Below, in pieces: positions 46,345 through 56,936 of a DNA stretch of 64,000 bases. How positions within the stretch are numbered: the stretch's first letter is position 1; each line of letters starts with the position of its first letter. The notes under the pieces are model-generated. The model saw nothing but the letters and a program-made list of their open reading frames with translations. It had not been told where the DNA came from and did not search any database. Location: assembly GCF_905147365.1 (NCBI RefSeq), contig NC_056425.1:12799001-12863000 (forward strand), given 5' to 3'. The DNA comes from Aricia agestis (taxonomy: Eukaryota; Arthropoda; Insecta; Lepidoptera; Lycaenidae). Made by a program: the position numbers and the translations under genes.

Positions 46345-46550
46345 AAAACTCTAGAACGTACTTACTGTCACCAACAGTATTTCCGGACCTATACCGCCCA
46401 AACCTTCAAGAAGAGAACGTATTCCCTCTTAAAAGTCCGGCAACGCACCTGCAGCTCTTCTAATGTTCAGTGTCCATGACCGACGGTAGCTTTGCTTTCC
46501 ATCAGGTGCCCCGTTTGCTCGTTTGCCCCCTTATTTTATAAAAAAAATAC
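46345..46550 (+). mobile_element. jockey-like LINE 3' tail fragment
   Basis: ACTGTCACCAACAGTATTTC, GAGAACGTATTCCCTCTTAA, GGCAACGCACCTGCAGCTCT, GCTCGTTTGCCCCCTTATTT then poly-A. Confidence 0.9.
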
Positions 46551-46847
46551 TTTCCCTACCATCAGTGTTCTGTTTGTTTTTGTCATTTAAAAATATTCTT
46601 CCACATTGTTCCCATTAACTCTTCAATTTGATTATAAACTCTGTCTCCTTATAGTAAAGTTCAATTTGGAGTACGTCTACCTCTGCGGTTGCTGGCTTAC
46701 CGCCCGTTACGTAACAACCGACTTCCCACGACATAGTATGTCACTGGCGACGTCTTACCAGTCTTACCACGAGTATTATCTTGTCCGCTGCTGGCTACAA
46801 TTTGTATCTGGCTTAAAGGAGTGACAGATGTAATAGTGTCTGAAGAT

Positions 46848-46975
46848 AGTTGAAAAAACGTTGTAAATTCTGATTAAAAACGGTTTTGGTAACTCTTAAA
46901 ATTATTATTAATTTAACAAATTTCTAACTCGCTTCAGTTTAAAATTTAGTCTGTACATAGGTGTAAAATAAACAA
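46848..46975. repeat. unclassified direct repeat Y, copy 1
   Basis: AACGTTGTAAATTCTGATTA, AACGGTTTTGGTAACTCTTA then TTTAGTCTGTA recur in order, diverged, at 47592-47720. Confidence 0.65.
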
Positions 46976-46984
46976 TAAAATTTA

Positions 46985-47287
46985 TACGTGGGAGAGCTAT
47001 GCTTCGGCACGAATGGGCCGGCTTGACCGGAGAAATACCACGTTCTCACAGAAAACACGGCGTGAAACAGCGCTTGCGCTGGGTTTCGCCGAGTGAGTGA
47101 GTTCACCGGAGGCCCAATCCCCTACCCTATTCCATTCCCTACCCTCACCTATTACCCTATTCCCTCTTAAAAGGCCGGCAACGCACCTGCAGCTCTTCTG
47201 ATGCTGCGAGTGTCCATGGACGACGGAAGTTGCTTTCCATCAGGTGACCCGTTTGCTCGTTTGCCCCCTTATTTCATAAAAAAAAAA
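46985..47287 (+). mobile_element. composite SINE-like element with jockey-type tail (copy 2)
   Basis: Full-length in plus orientation: CGTGGGAGAGCTATGCTTCG head, GAAACAGCGCTTGCGCTGGG, CCTACCC/TTCCC-rich middle, LINE-type tail and poly-A. Inserted between repeat Y copy 1 and repeat X copy 2. Confidence 0.85.
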
Positions 47288-47289
47288 CA

Positions 47290-47545
47290 AATAAGAATCT
47301 TTGAAGCTGTAGTAAAAAAGATGTAGTTGTCATTCATGTGGGCGAGAGTCTTTTACACCGATGTTTTGTCTTCATTTTGTAGGTTTATTTCAAAATTATT
47401 TTAAAAATACTTTTATTACTTTTAAAATACGTGTTATTAAGATAGTTTTTGCTGTTATACCAGTTTTTTCATTTGCAAAAACTTTTAATTTCTGGGTATA
47501 AGTTCCCTGGCTTGAAGCAGATATTAATTACTGCAGGGGACTGAT
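47290..47545. repeat. unclassified direct repeat X, copy 2
   Basis: Diverged counterpart of 43775-44060. It has an extra TTTTAAAATACGTGTTATTA insertion-like segment. Confidence 0.75.
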
Positions 47546-47591
47546 AGTTATAATAGGTAGGCAATGTTTTATTATGACGCCTGAAGATACG

Positions 47592-47720
47592 ACGAAAAAT
47601 GTTGTGAATTTTAATTTAAAACGGTTAAGGTTATTGTTAAAATTGATAATTTGACAAGTTTCTTACTTTCTTCAAGTTAAAATTCAGTCTACTTTGTAGA
47701 GAAGTGACTAAAATAAGGAA
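47592..47720. repeat. unclassified direct repeat Y, copy 2
   Basis: Diverged counterpart of 46848-46975. The second ratchet candidate lies about 100 bp further on. Confidence 0.65.
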
Positions 47721-47793
47721 AAAAGAAGCTAGTTTTGACTCGATTCCTTTCTAATTTATTTCCTGTGTAAGCTATTTTTGCTGTAGTTTTAAT

Positions 47794-47823
47794 TAATATT
47801 GTTTTCCTCTTTTTCAGGTAAGT
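47794..47823 (+). promoter_or_regulatory. candidate recursive-splicing (ratcheting) site 2
   Basis: GTTTTCCTCTTTTTCAG directly followed by GTAAGT (AG 47816-47817, GT 47818-47819). The pyrimidine tract is stronger than at site 1. It lies 14.3 kb after site 1 and 35.3 kb after the ZSWIM exon 1 donor, on the same strand. A second donor-like AGT|GTAAGT at 47884 would define a 66-nt exon that puts a TGA in the exon 1 frame. Confidence 0.6.
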
Positions 47824-48892
47824 CTACAAGAAAAACATTCGGGGAATGAGACAAAAAGTGGATGTGAAAAATTGTGTAAGAGTGTAAGTAGCGAAAAGTA
47901 AAAAGTGCACTTATTGTAGTGGGCCAGCAATCAGCACGGACCAATGTGAAGAGGCAGCTTTACAATACGAAACATAAAAATCCCCCATCAAAATGTCATC
48001 CACACACTCTAGAACCTATTGCTCTAGTTTTCTGACAATATAGTGTAACTTTTCATCGGCCTTACTGTCAAACAACCTTGAAAACCGGTCAGTAGTCTGA
48101 TGATGATACTACGGTAATCCGTAATACTATAATCGATTTAAGCAGTTCTCGTTAGATAATTCATAGCGACAAGGCCGCGAAAGCGTTTATCCTAAGTAAT
48201 GCTGACGTCAGACTAGAACTTAATGCATTTATAACGCCATCTATTGATTAAACCTGTAAGTCAATATATGTCATAATAAAAATAATTATAATGAGTACTG
48301 ACAGACAAAGACAGGGGACTGAGTAGTTATACTGCGAATTTGTGATACGCTACACTCCATCCTTCTATAGTCTATACTCTAGACGCTGTTTGTACTGAGA
48401 GTTATTTTTTTTTAGGAATATTCTTTTATTAACAGAGAAAGGTGGCTGCACTTTACGGTGTACCTTTGTACTTGACCTCTTTGAGTTTGTTATACCTTCC
48501 TCATTCGTCTTGGCATATTTTGGCAATAGGGCCAACTTTTTGCTTGCTTGACAAACTGCTTGCGTTTCAGGCAGCTTGTCTGGTGAGGGACTGGCACAAT
48601 TCCTTTATTGTAGAAATATACTTCCTAGTTATAATACTGTGAAGTAGGCCACGGCCGAGCTTGCGGCTATTGATGATGAATAAACAATCAAATTCCAAAC
48701 AATGCAGTGTGAACTACCGCATAATAATATAAAGCAATTATAGCTTTTTGTCTTGGGCTTTTTATAGTTTGTATCGGAACAGGGTCAAACCTAGGGGTGT
48801 CACTGCTTAGACAGTGCCTCAATGATTCTTGTGTCCGACTCGCTCTGTGCCGGCATAGAAAGAGAATCTAGGTGACATCCGCAAATCCGTTG
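47824..48892. other. intronic, nothing recognised
   Basis: Purine-rich just after the ratchet candidate, then AT-rich. No gene. Confidence 0.4.
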
Positions 48893-49150
48893 TCACGAAA
48901 TTCGTTTATCGCGCGGGAACCGTACATTTTTTCGGGATTAAAAAAATCTAATGTTCTTTCCCGGGATTTAAAGACATACGAAATTTTTGCATTATCGGTT
49001 CAACGGTTTAACCCATCAAGCCCCATAAGCTCGCCGGTGAGCGAGACACAATAGAATAACAATAGATTTTCAAGAATCCACGATCGAAGGATCAAGCGTT
49101 AAGAGGTAATAGACAGACAGGCACACTTTCACATTTATAATATTAAAGGC
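48893..49150 (+). mobile_element. GTACATTTTTCCGGG dispersed repeat with an 84-bp internal insertion
   Basis: CGCGCGGGAACCGTACATTT, TTTCCCGGGATTTAAAGAC and ATCGGTTCAACGGTTTAA precede, and GCGTTAAGAGGTAATAGACA then GACAGGCACACTTTCAC follows. In between (49012-49095) sits the short repeat shared with 36225-36285, so the family's CGGTTTAAGCGTGAAGAGG block is split. Confidence 0.82.
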
Positions 49151-49504
49151 ACAGACGTAAAAAAAGTACGGACGTAACCTTCTCTAATCACGAGTGAAGC
49201 CTAGTTATGGCCGCCCGTGTAGGACGTGTGCGTGATATGAGGGTTGCCATATAAATCATAAATTTCCCTACTTTTAAATTTTGTAAACTCAGACAAGTTA
49301 AATGTATTTTTTATACTTAAACATATTTTTATGTTTTTTCGCTTCAGAAATGTAAGAGGTTGTTAAAGATGTCATAATGAAAATATTATTTTTATGACAC
49401 TATAGATAGAAAAAAAAACACATGTTACGTACAGAGAAGTATATTATTTACATAACATTATTAGTAATAATGATTATGTACAAACATTTACAATAATAAA
49501 ATTA

Positions 49505-49680
49505 TTACTAGCTATTTGACCGAGCTTTGCTCGGTATTCGATAAAACACGAATAAAATGACATTTTCTAAAAATAATTCCTAGCTAGACAGATTTATCGC
49601 CCCCGAAACCTATATAAGAAACCCGTATAAGAAAAGATATAAGATACTTAAGTCCCGTAACCCGTTTCATCAAACAATCA
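49505..49680. mobile_element. dispersed repeat end (CTAGCTATTTGACCGAGC type)
   Basis: ACTAGCTATTTGACCGAGCT then TTGCTCGGTATTCG with a small internal hairpin (CCGAGCTTTGCTCGG). I think of this as a recurrent lepidopteran repeat end; class uncertain. Confidence 0.5.
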
Positions 49681-49908
49681 AGTAATTTTAAATAAATAAT
49701 GGCTTGTTAAATCAGTTAACGGCCTGTTAGAGCTATCGAGAGTTCTACCATGCGCTAACGTCAAATCAAATCACCTAACATGGTGTTAAATTTATTCCTG
49801 GTCTAGAGGTCCATTCAATATTTTCATTCCTACTAGGTCTTAATGACGCTCGGGTGACTACACCAATAGCACCTTCCCTCCCCTACTACTGAAGGAAATC
49901 TAAGACAA

Positions 49909-50177
49909 CAATTTTATCTATGGGCGCTTCACACCACGTCAGTCTGACCCCGTGCTAAGTACCTGAAGGACTTGTGTTACGGGTACCAGACAACGGAAAT
50001 ATATTTAATACTGTTATACTATACATATATTTAAGATTTTTATTATATGATACACATATTTAATACACACCCATGACCCAGGAACTTTGAAAACTTTTTG
50101 TTCCGTCGGCAGGATTCGAACCCGCGACCCCCGGCTTGAAACACCGACAGCCCACCCACTGAGCCACAGAGGTCGTC
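49909..50177 (-). mobile_element. tRNA-derived SINE, near-full copy (copy 2)
   Basis: On the minus strand the head has an A-box-like TGGCTCAGTGGGTGGGC and a B box GGTTCGAATCC in the 3' half of a tRNA-like sequence, then a body ending GACGTGGTGTGAAGCGCCCA and TAGATAAAA. The body matches 216-396. The head does not fold into a functional tRNA that I can verify and it is joined to the body without a discriminator/CCA end, so it is a SINE and not a tRNA gene. Confidence 0.85.
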
Positions 50178-50215
50178 AAACAACAGTTATATCCACTTTT
50201 GTAAATTAAGAAATT

Positions 50216-50625
50216 AATAGGGGTGTAGACTATTTTTAGGAAATATATTTATTTTACAGATGTACCATCAAGGAAGTTGATTCCTATGGAACTGACAGAC
50301 CAACGTTATTTGGTCGAATACTTATGTCAATTCAATGTTAATTGTGATCTGTCGGCTGGGTTTGACGTAACGCAACCAAACTACTTATGTCCCCGATTTG
50401 TATAGGAATCAACTTCTCTGATAGTACATAAGTATTTTGTTACACCTAAAAATATGTATAAAAAATAAATACACTCTTATTTCAATAAAAAAAATCACTT
50501 ATTAAATATAAAAAATATTATAAAGTTATTATGTAAAATATGTCCATTTTCGGTAATTCTATAATACAAACTCTCAAAAAAACAATAATTTGTATTAGAT
50601 TTCGTTTACTGTCTACACCCCTATT
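50216..50625. mobile_element. MITE-like element (AATAGGGGTGTAGAC ends) hosting a nested MITE
   Basis: AATAGGGGTGTAGAC at 50216-50230 and its exact reverse complement GTCTACACCCCTATT at 50611-50625. A TACTATCAG-family copy (50272-50426) lies inside, so the host would be about 255 bp without it. Confidence 0.65.
50272..50426. mobile_element. TACTATCAG-family MITE, full copy, nested
   Basis: Left TACCATCAAGGAAGTTGATT then CCTATGG; right AGGAATCAACTTCTCTGATA then GTA. TA at both edges. Interior GTGATCTGTCGGCTGGGTTT as in the other copies. Confidence 0.85.
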
Positions 50626-50626
50626 A

Positions 50627-51339
50627 TTGTATTCCGGCCTAATTACTGGTCAATAGTATGCTAAATACTTACATGACACTAATAAAAGACAACAAAATTA
50701 ATTATTTAAAAATAATTTAAAATTTTCCCCGGTTTGGGGAAAATTTCCCCACTTTGTTATGGACATTACTGACCTGTTGAAGTTGAATTAATATTTACAT
50801 TATTTTATCAAAATACTTTAAAAATATGTTATCTTACCTATGAAATATTATTCCTTGATGTTTTTTGTGTAAGGTTGTATTGTTCTTGCACCATTTTACA
50901 ACACAAGATAGCATATTTATTTTTATTTATGAATGACAAAGATGTGTCACCGCGATGCAGTCTAATTGCGTAATGGCGGTACGATCGGCTTATTACAGTG
51001 CGAGTGTGTGTGCAAGATGTGTACATATGATCGCCTGGGCTTATTAAGGGTGCTTCACTCATTTCTTAATGGCGATCCGTCCGTATTTTTTTTACGTCCG
51101 TGATTAAAGGTATAAAGTATATTAAGTATATGGATTAACATCGGTTCACCGCTGTAATATTATGACGGAAATGCGAAAAGAGGTATCTAATAACCTCCTC
51201 CTTTTTGGAAGTCGGTTAAAAAGCAAAGTTACAAGTCTTCAGCACCAATCCTCAGCATACAAGCATTGCAGTTCAGACTTACAAGGCTGTATTTGCTCGG
51301 CCAAATTAGAACTAGCGCCGCCAAATTGAAAATGTTTCA
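50627..51339. other. intronic, nothing recognised
   Basis: AT-rich; no gene or repeat boundary supported. Confidence 0.4.
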
Positions 51340-51500
51340 TCCCAGGATGACAATGTCATCGACGCGTCAAAACCATTTTTGTCGTCTTGTCATATCCTTG
51401 TAGCCATTGACGTCATGACAATTGACACAAACTTGACCTGTGGGTCATGACACTCATGACACTTGCTCAGGTCATGATGACGTCACTAGGTGATCGACCG
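51340..51500. promoter_or_regulatory. dense TGACGTCA / GTCATGAC / GGTCA motif cluster
   Basis: Within 160 bp: GATGACAATGTCATC, TTGACGTCATGAC, TGACCTGTGGGTCA (two nuclear-receptor-like half sites facing outward, 2-bp spacer, 51434-51447), GTCATGACACTCATGAC, and CAGGTCATGATGACGTCAC. TGACGTCA is the CRE/bZIP core. The clustering is visible; function is inference. Confidence 0.4.
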
Positions 51501-51876
51501 CATGTCAATGCAATGTAATGTCAGTCCCTTTGTTACTCTACTCGGTTTTGTATAAAAAGTAAAAACGCTTCCGTTCTGTCGTGTGCCGCGGCCTGACGGA
51601 GAGTCGACGGACGACGAAGTATTTGGAATAATTATATTATGTAAGGCTTGATTACGTTTTTTTCTACGTTACGTAAATACTGTAAGTTGTAACGTATTAG
51701 CATCAGTAGGATGAAAAAGAATAAAAAAAATTGTCAGATTTAAGAGACAAAATGTCAGATTTTCAGTGTCAATATGTCGCTTTGTTCTTCCGTAGAAATA
51801 GTAGAAAGAAACAATTTTATTATATTGATATTTGATACCATTGCATTGGACGATCTGCGTGTATCGTCCAATAGTA

Positions 51877-53148
51877 CGAGGGCTGCTATTTATGTATCCG
51901 GAATTAAAAAAAGAAACAAACATATATCATTTAATATGGTTTTATTGCTTTTCAAAATATTCGCCGCGATGATCGACACACTTTTGCATACGCTGGAACC
52001 AATTTTCATAGCACTTTTTCCATTCTGATTGAGGTATCTCCAAAACGTGCATTTTGAACGCATCAACAGCCTCTTCGCGGCTCGAAAAACGTTGACCACG
52101 TAATTTGTTCTTCGCGTATGGAAATAAAAAGAAATCGTTAGGTGCCAAATCAGGGCTGTACGGCGGATGACCAGTCAATTCGATCTTTTGACCCTCCAAA
52201 AACTGAGTTGTTTCAGCTGAGGTGTGACAGCTAGCATTGTCGTGATGTAATATGATTCTGCGTTGTCGGTTGTCCTTTCTTATTTCTTCAAAGACTTCTG
52301 GTAAACAAATGGTCGTATACCATTCAGAATTAACCGTTTTACGATTCTCTAATGGCACTGTAGCCACATGTCCATTAATTCCAAAAAAACAGGCGACCAT
52401 TTGCTTCAAAGTACTTTTTGCACGAGTAACTTTTGTTGGTTTCGGCTCATCTTGGAACACCCACACCGTTGACTGTTGTTTAGTTTCGGGGTCATATGCA
52501 TAGATCCAAGATTCATCACCTGTGTAGATATTATAAACGGCTTTTGACGTACCACGGTTGTATTTTTTTATCATTTTTTTGCACCAATCGACACGAGCCC
52601 GTTTTTGATCGATTGTCAAGTTGTGCGGAATCCAACGCGAACATATTTTTTTTACAGCCAAATGTTCGTGTAATATCTTATGTATGCTCGTCATACTTAT
52701 GCCTAAGGACGCCTCTATCTCGCGATATGTAACATGACGATCACGCATTATTAGTTCCCGCACAGCATCTATATTTTGTGGGACAACAGCTGTTTTTGGG
52801 CGACCTTCTTTATTTTCATCCGTGAGCATAGACCGCCCACGATTAAACTCACTGTACCAGTGATAAACAGTGGTTTTTGATGGTGCTTCATCTCCAAAAG
52901 TTGCGGTGAGTTGAATAAAGCACTGTTGTTGATTTAGCCCACGCCGAAAATCGTAGTAAATCATTGCACGAAAATGTTCACGCGTTAAATCCATGGCAAA
53001 TGAAGACACGCAATTTTCAAAATGACGCCACAATGGAAAAATAATTGACAGTCACATGAAACAAAATGTATTTTTAAATATTGTTCTTTACTTTTTAAAT
53101 ATTGTTCTTGTAAGTGGCCAGTTCCGGATACATAAATAGCAGCCCTCG
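51877..53148 (-). mobile_element. complete mariner element, 1272 bp
   Basis: 27-bp perfect terminal inverted repeats begin CGAGGGCTGCTATTTATGTA (51877-51903, and reversed at 53122-53148), flanked by TA at 51875-51876 and 53149-53150. It encloses one uninterrupted transposase gene on the minus strand. Size, TA duplication and DD34D transposase fit the mariner family. Confidence 0.97.
51942..52994 (-). CDS. mariner transposase (DD34D), intact
   Basis: 350 codons from ATG 52994. The open frame reaches 13 codons further upstream (MWRHFENCVSSFA), but MDLTREHFRAMIYYDFRRGL is where mariner proteins begin, so that Met is chosen. Residues about 1-110 hold two helix-turn-helix regions (NQQQCFIQLTATFGDEAPSK and YREIEASLGISMTSIHKIL), then WIPHNL, the counterpart of the mariner WVPHEL motif. 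The catalytic triad is TGDESW, HHDNASCHT and PYSPDLAPNDFFLFP, with exactly 34 residues between the second and third Asp. Length matches the usual 340-350 residues, with no stop or frameshift. It cuts and pastes its own DNA at TA dinucleotides in the nucleus. Intact frame plus perfect ends suggest recent activity. Subfamily not assigned. Confidence 0.97.
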   Translation of the reverse strand: MDLTREHFRAMIYYDFRRGLNQQQCFIQLTATFGDEAPSKTTVYHWYSEFNRGRSMLTDENKEGRPKTAVVPQNIDAVRELIMRDRHVTYREIEASLGISMTSIHKILHEHLAVKKICSRWIPHNLTIDQKRARVDWCKKMIKKYNRGTSKAVYNIYTGDESWIYAYDPETKQQSTVWVFQDEPKPTKVTRAKSTLKQMVACFFGINGHVATVPLENRKTVNSEWYTTICLPEVFEEIRKDNRQRRIILHHDNASCHTSAETTQFLEGQKIELTGHPPYSPDLAPNDFFLFPYAKNKLRGQRFSSREEAVDAFKMHVLEIPQSEWKKCYENWFQRMQKCVDHRGEYFEKQ

Positions 53149-53150
53149 TA

Positions 53151-55342
53151 TCGTCTCATAGCACGAAGCTTCGCGATTCGTGAATATAGACGCATGTGCT
53201 GCCGCGGCATTAGAAGGTTGTACTTTGAAGGTCCTTCTAACAATTTTTGTCAATTATTGTCAATATAAATATTAATTGTCACCGTCGTCATAATACAAAT
53301 CTAGCGCACTGCGCACGTCTAGCGGCCGTTTCGTTGGATTGTGAAATTAAATTTACAGTCCGATCATAATCATTCTCTTTGTGACCGAAGCCTTTATGCC
53401 AACGACATACGGGTCATTTCATCTGTCCTCCGAGGTAATAGAGCCCTGAATGAGCTGTAGATGTTGAATCATATAACCACAATTTAGCATCTTGGCAATA
53501 CCTACCCTCGCCGCAAAAAATCCGCAGTCAAACATACGTCATATTGATTTATAGGCAGGCATTGTTCGGCATTTTATTGCGATTTATGTGTGGCTGTATG
53601 TACGAAGTCATTACCTGGTGGAATAAAAAAAGAAAATGACAGCTGACGGCGGGAAATGTCCGCCATTACCCCCATACATTGCCCATACGCATAGTTACAT
53701 GCTAATGATCTAACGGACTCATAACTTTAAGGTTTTACAAAAAAATATTAGCTAATAAGTAAATAAAGATTTTTGTAATTTTGAACTTGAAACTTGGCTA
53801 TTTAACGTGCCGCGTGCGCACAAAAATCGTATTTCGAACGAAAGTTGTGTTAAGTACATCGAATAGCCAAGGCCCGACACTTTTTGGGTAGGAGGTAGAG
53901 TTTGGTAATTATTGTAGAGCTAGGACGTACTAGATAGTAGCAACAAACTTTTTTGAATATGTTGCTGCTTACTTAAATCTATATAAATTATTCTTAGGAA
54001 TTAGGATGTGACAAAATATTTTATGCCGTTAAAGTTATACCTTACCTACCTACATACCTTAAAATATTGAAATGACTCCAAATAACAATGAATTTGTCTA
54101 ATTCTGGCCACGTTTTTGTCTACTATGCCATGTCTATAATTATTAATTGTACTTATTAGTGTGAGTCATAAATAATAAAGGCATGTATTTAAATTAATGT
54201 CTGTATATTCCCTTTTCTCGATCAAAATATTTGAAAGTTTCACCAAAAATACTGACTTGCACACTAATTATGTACCCTAAATAATGCGAATTCAGCATAC
54301 TATTTAAAGTTATTTGCAAAACTGTTTTACTGAACGAATAACTATTATTAAAATAGTATATCTAACAATTCCTTAGTTCAACAAACATACTACAACTTCT
54401 TAAAGGAAAACCATCACCTAAATTGCTTTTAGGAACATCATTTATTCTAAATAAAACCCAATTTAATCTGTTATGTTCATATAATTAAGAACACATAAAA
54501 AACATCAAGTGCTAATAATTAACAACATTTATCAAGTACAATTAATTAACATGGACTAAACTTTGGCATAGTGAATGGTAACTCAGTTTATAAACAATAA
54601 TAATAAACAATCGGCAAACACCGAGTCGGATTCGCGCACAAAGGGTTCCTTACCGATATATTGCAAAATAATTAAGCCTCCAGCTTAGGAATTGCACTCT
54701 AGGGGTTGACAAGCTACTAAAGAAAAAAAAGAAAAAAACAACTGGCTTCAATTATGAGTTGACGGAGCCCCGCTACGTTGTCAATGTCAATTTGTAGATT
54801 TGTTTTGATAATAGAAATTGATTTTATTGTGGTGCACCTTTCGATATCGTTTTTAGAAATTCCGTTGTAAGATTGTCCAATTTAGAGTGCAAGTTAGTAT
54901 TTTTGATAAACAATTTAAATTTTAGTTTTACAAATAATAATATATTTGATGTATGAACCATATTTTTGGTGTGAATTTGGTTATAAAGGTCGTCTCGTTT
55001 TGTATGATGTTTAAGTTTTTTTTGAAGGACATGTTCAGTTAATCAATTGTTTTTTTTTGATCAGCATTAGTTTTTCTGGTATGCATTCAGTTAATTAGCG
55101 GAATTAAGGTAGTGTGCTGAAAAAATATTCTGATGTGCATTTCATAATATCCCAATAATAAATTCATATTTACAAGATCTAGTCTTGGCATCATGTTCCT
55201 AATTCCACAGAGACAAAAAATGTTAAGTATTCTACTAATTACAATCTCATTACTCATAGAGAAGTATGAGTTACACATTTCTATAAGGACACCGAGATGG
55301 TTAAGGTCACAAAAATGTAACATTGTGTCAGCACGCATACAG
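53151..55342. other. intronic, nothing recognised
   Basis: AT-rich; a short AGAAGG/CCTTCT hairpin at about 53211-53243. No gene or dispersed repeat supported. Confidence 0.4.
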
Positions 55343-55482
55343 GAGGCCTACTACGAAACCGTTTTGGTCGAACGAGAATGACGCGTCCCGCTCTAACAAC
55401 GTCATTTCACGTTTGTAAGAGTAGGACGCGGCATTCTCGTCCGATGTTTGAGTCTCAAAACGGTTTCGTGGTACGGCCCCAG
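55343..55482. mobile_element. fold-back MITE, about 140 bp
   Basis: Left GGCCTACTACGAAACCGTTT then TGGTCGAACGAGAATGACGC; right GCGGCATTCTCGTCCGATGT, then CTCAAAACGGTTTCGTGGTA and CGGCCCC. Arms about 55 bp, imperfect. Confidence 0.75.
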
Positions 55483-56048
55483 GCGCGTGACGACAGCGTG
55501 ACGTCACAACACGCCCACAGCGTCACGCCGCACTAGCGCCGGCGGGGAGCGCCGCAAACTCCGCTTACGTAGTGCGGAGTTGTACACAACCGACGACACG
55601 ATATTATGTCGGATGGCGGGGAAAGTATTGTACTGTAGCGTAGAGTTGTTTGCAGCTGTATAAACGAATATAGCATTGATCTAATGGAACTAGGATGGTG
55701 AATATATACTTATTTATTATATCCAAATTCCAATCAAATATACAAACATACATTTGTAGAGTAGACACAAAATTGTGCTAAAATACTAATAACGTACATA
55801 ATATATTCAGAAACATTTATCAGAGATATAAAACAAATTTGAACATTGGCAAAATATACATATTATACTTAATTAATATAAGATATAAAAATGACGAAGA
55901 AAAATAAAGTTGTGATGAAAAAATTTACGCCTTCTAGTCCTTTTATCGCCTTCCTGCTTCCTGATTAGAAACTCACTATCCAATTACTTATTTTCAACAT
56001 ATTTTGTCATTGTGTACCAGTGTAACATCTGTATTCTGTACCAAGGGG
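55483..56048. other. intronic; GC-rich start then AT-rich
   Basis: 55483-55620 is GC-rich with GTGACGTCAC and a GCGCCGGCGG stretch plus CTCCGCTTACGTAGTGCGGAG, a short palindrome. No ORF. Confidence 0.35.
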
Positions 56049-56233
56049 GGTGAGCCAAAATGTTTTCGTTTTCGCTTCGTTATATCGCCGCCGATGAAAA
56101 TGTATGATATTGACATAAGCGTTCGTTAATATGACGTTGACGTTCGATTATATTAACGAACGCTTATGTCAATACCATACATTTTCATCGGCGATTCTAT
56201 AACGAAGCGAAAACGAAAAGATTTTGGCTCACC
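56049..56233. mobile_element. fold-back MITE, 185 bp
   Basis: Arms of about 80 bp: GGTGAGCCAAAATGTTTTCG, TTTTCGCTTCGTTATA, GATGAAAATGTATG, TATTGACATAAGCGTTCGTT on the left, all mirrored on the right, ending GATTTTGGCTCACC. Short loop around ATGACGTTGACGTTCG. Confidence 0.88.
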
Positions 56234-56936
56234 ATCGACATCGTGTCGTACGCTCTAAACGTCCCACGCACACAGTCTCGCAACGCGCACACTAGACGAT
56301 AATTTATGTAAACAAACCAGTCTGAGCAGTTACTAGGACTACGGACTTAGCACGAAAGTGGGGCATCTGATTTGAAATGAGTTAATATTACGTCGCATTG
56401 TTTATGTCCACCGCATGACTTTGTTTACAAAGTCATTAACGAGGATTTTACCTATTAATTAAACATAATATTGCATGTTTAGGAGGTACACGGATGGCCA
56501 TGATATGCAGTAGTACTACGTTAGCTAAAACTAAAAAATAAACTAGTTATTTCTTAAAAATAAATAATAATTCATACCTTAAAGGCCTATTTAACCTGAC
56601 TCTACAAAAGTAGAGATAGTTCAATTATAACTTACATTAGCTTTCTCGGTAGAGACAAGTAATTATAATATTATACAACTTGTATGTACTAGTATGTAGG
56701 TTAAAAAGACATACTAATGTGCGCTTTTATAATTTTGAACGTGGCGATATTATCGTGGACGTCCGCGGTAAAACGATGACATAGGGAAGTAAAATGTATG
56801 GCAATATAATATGAAGACGCTTTTCCGTCGACGATAACTTTTTAACGTGCACGTTAGAGGACATCACGACGTCTACACTCTTCTGAACCGCACAAAACGT
56901 CCGCGGTGCGTAAAATTTAACGTATCCAACGTTTTA
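56234..56936. other. intronic, nothing recognised
   Basis: No gene or supported repeat. Confidence 0.4.

Noticed and set aside
50100..50177. A tRNA gene on the minus strand (B box GGTTCGAATCC and a GGCTCAGTGGG stretch)
   Set aside because: The body continues into a sequence repeated at 216-396 and the acceptor ends do not pair convincingly, so it is a tRNA-derived SINE head.
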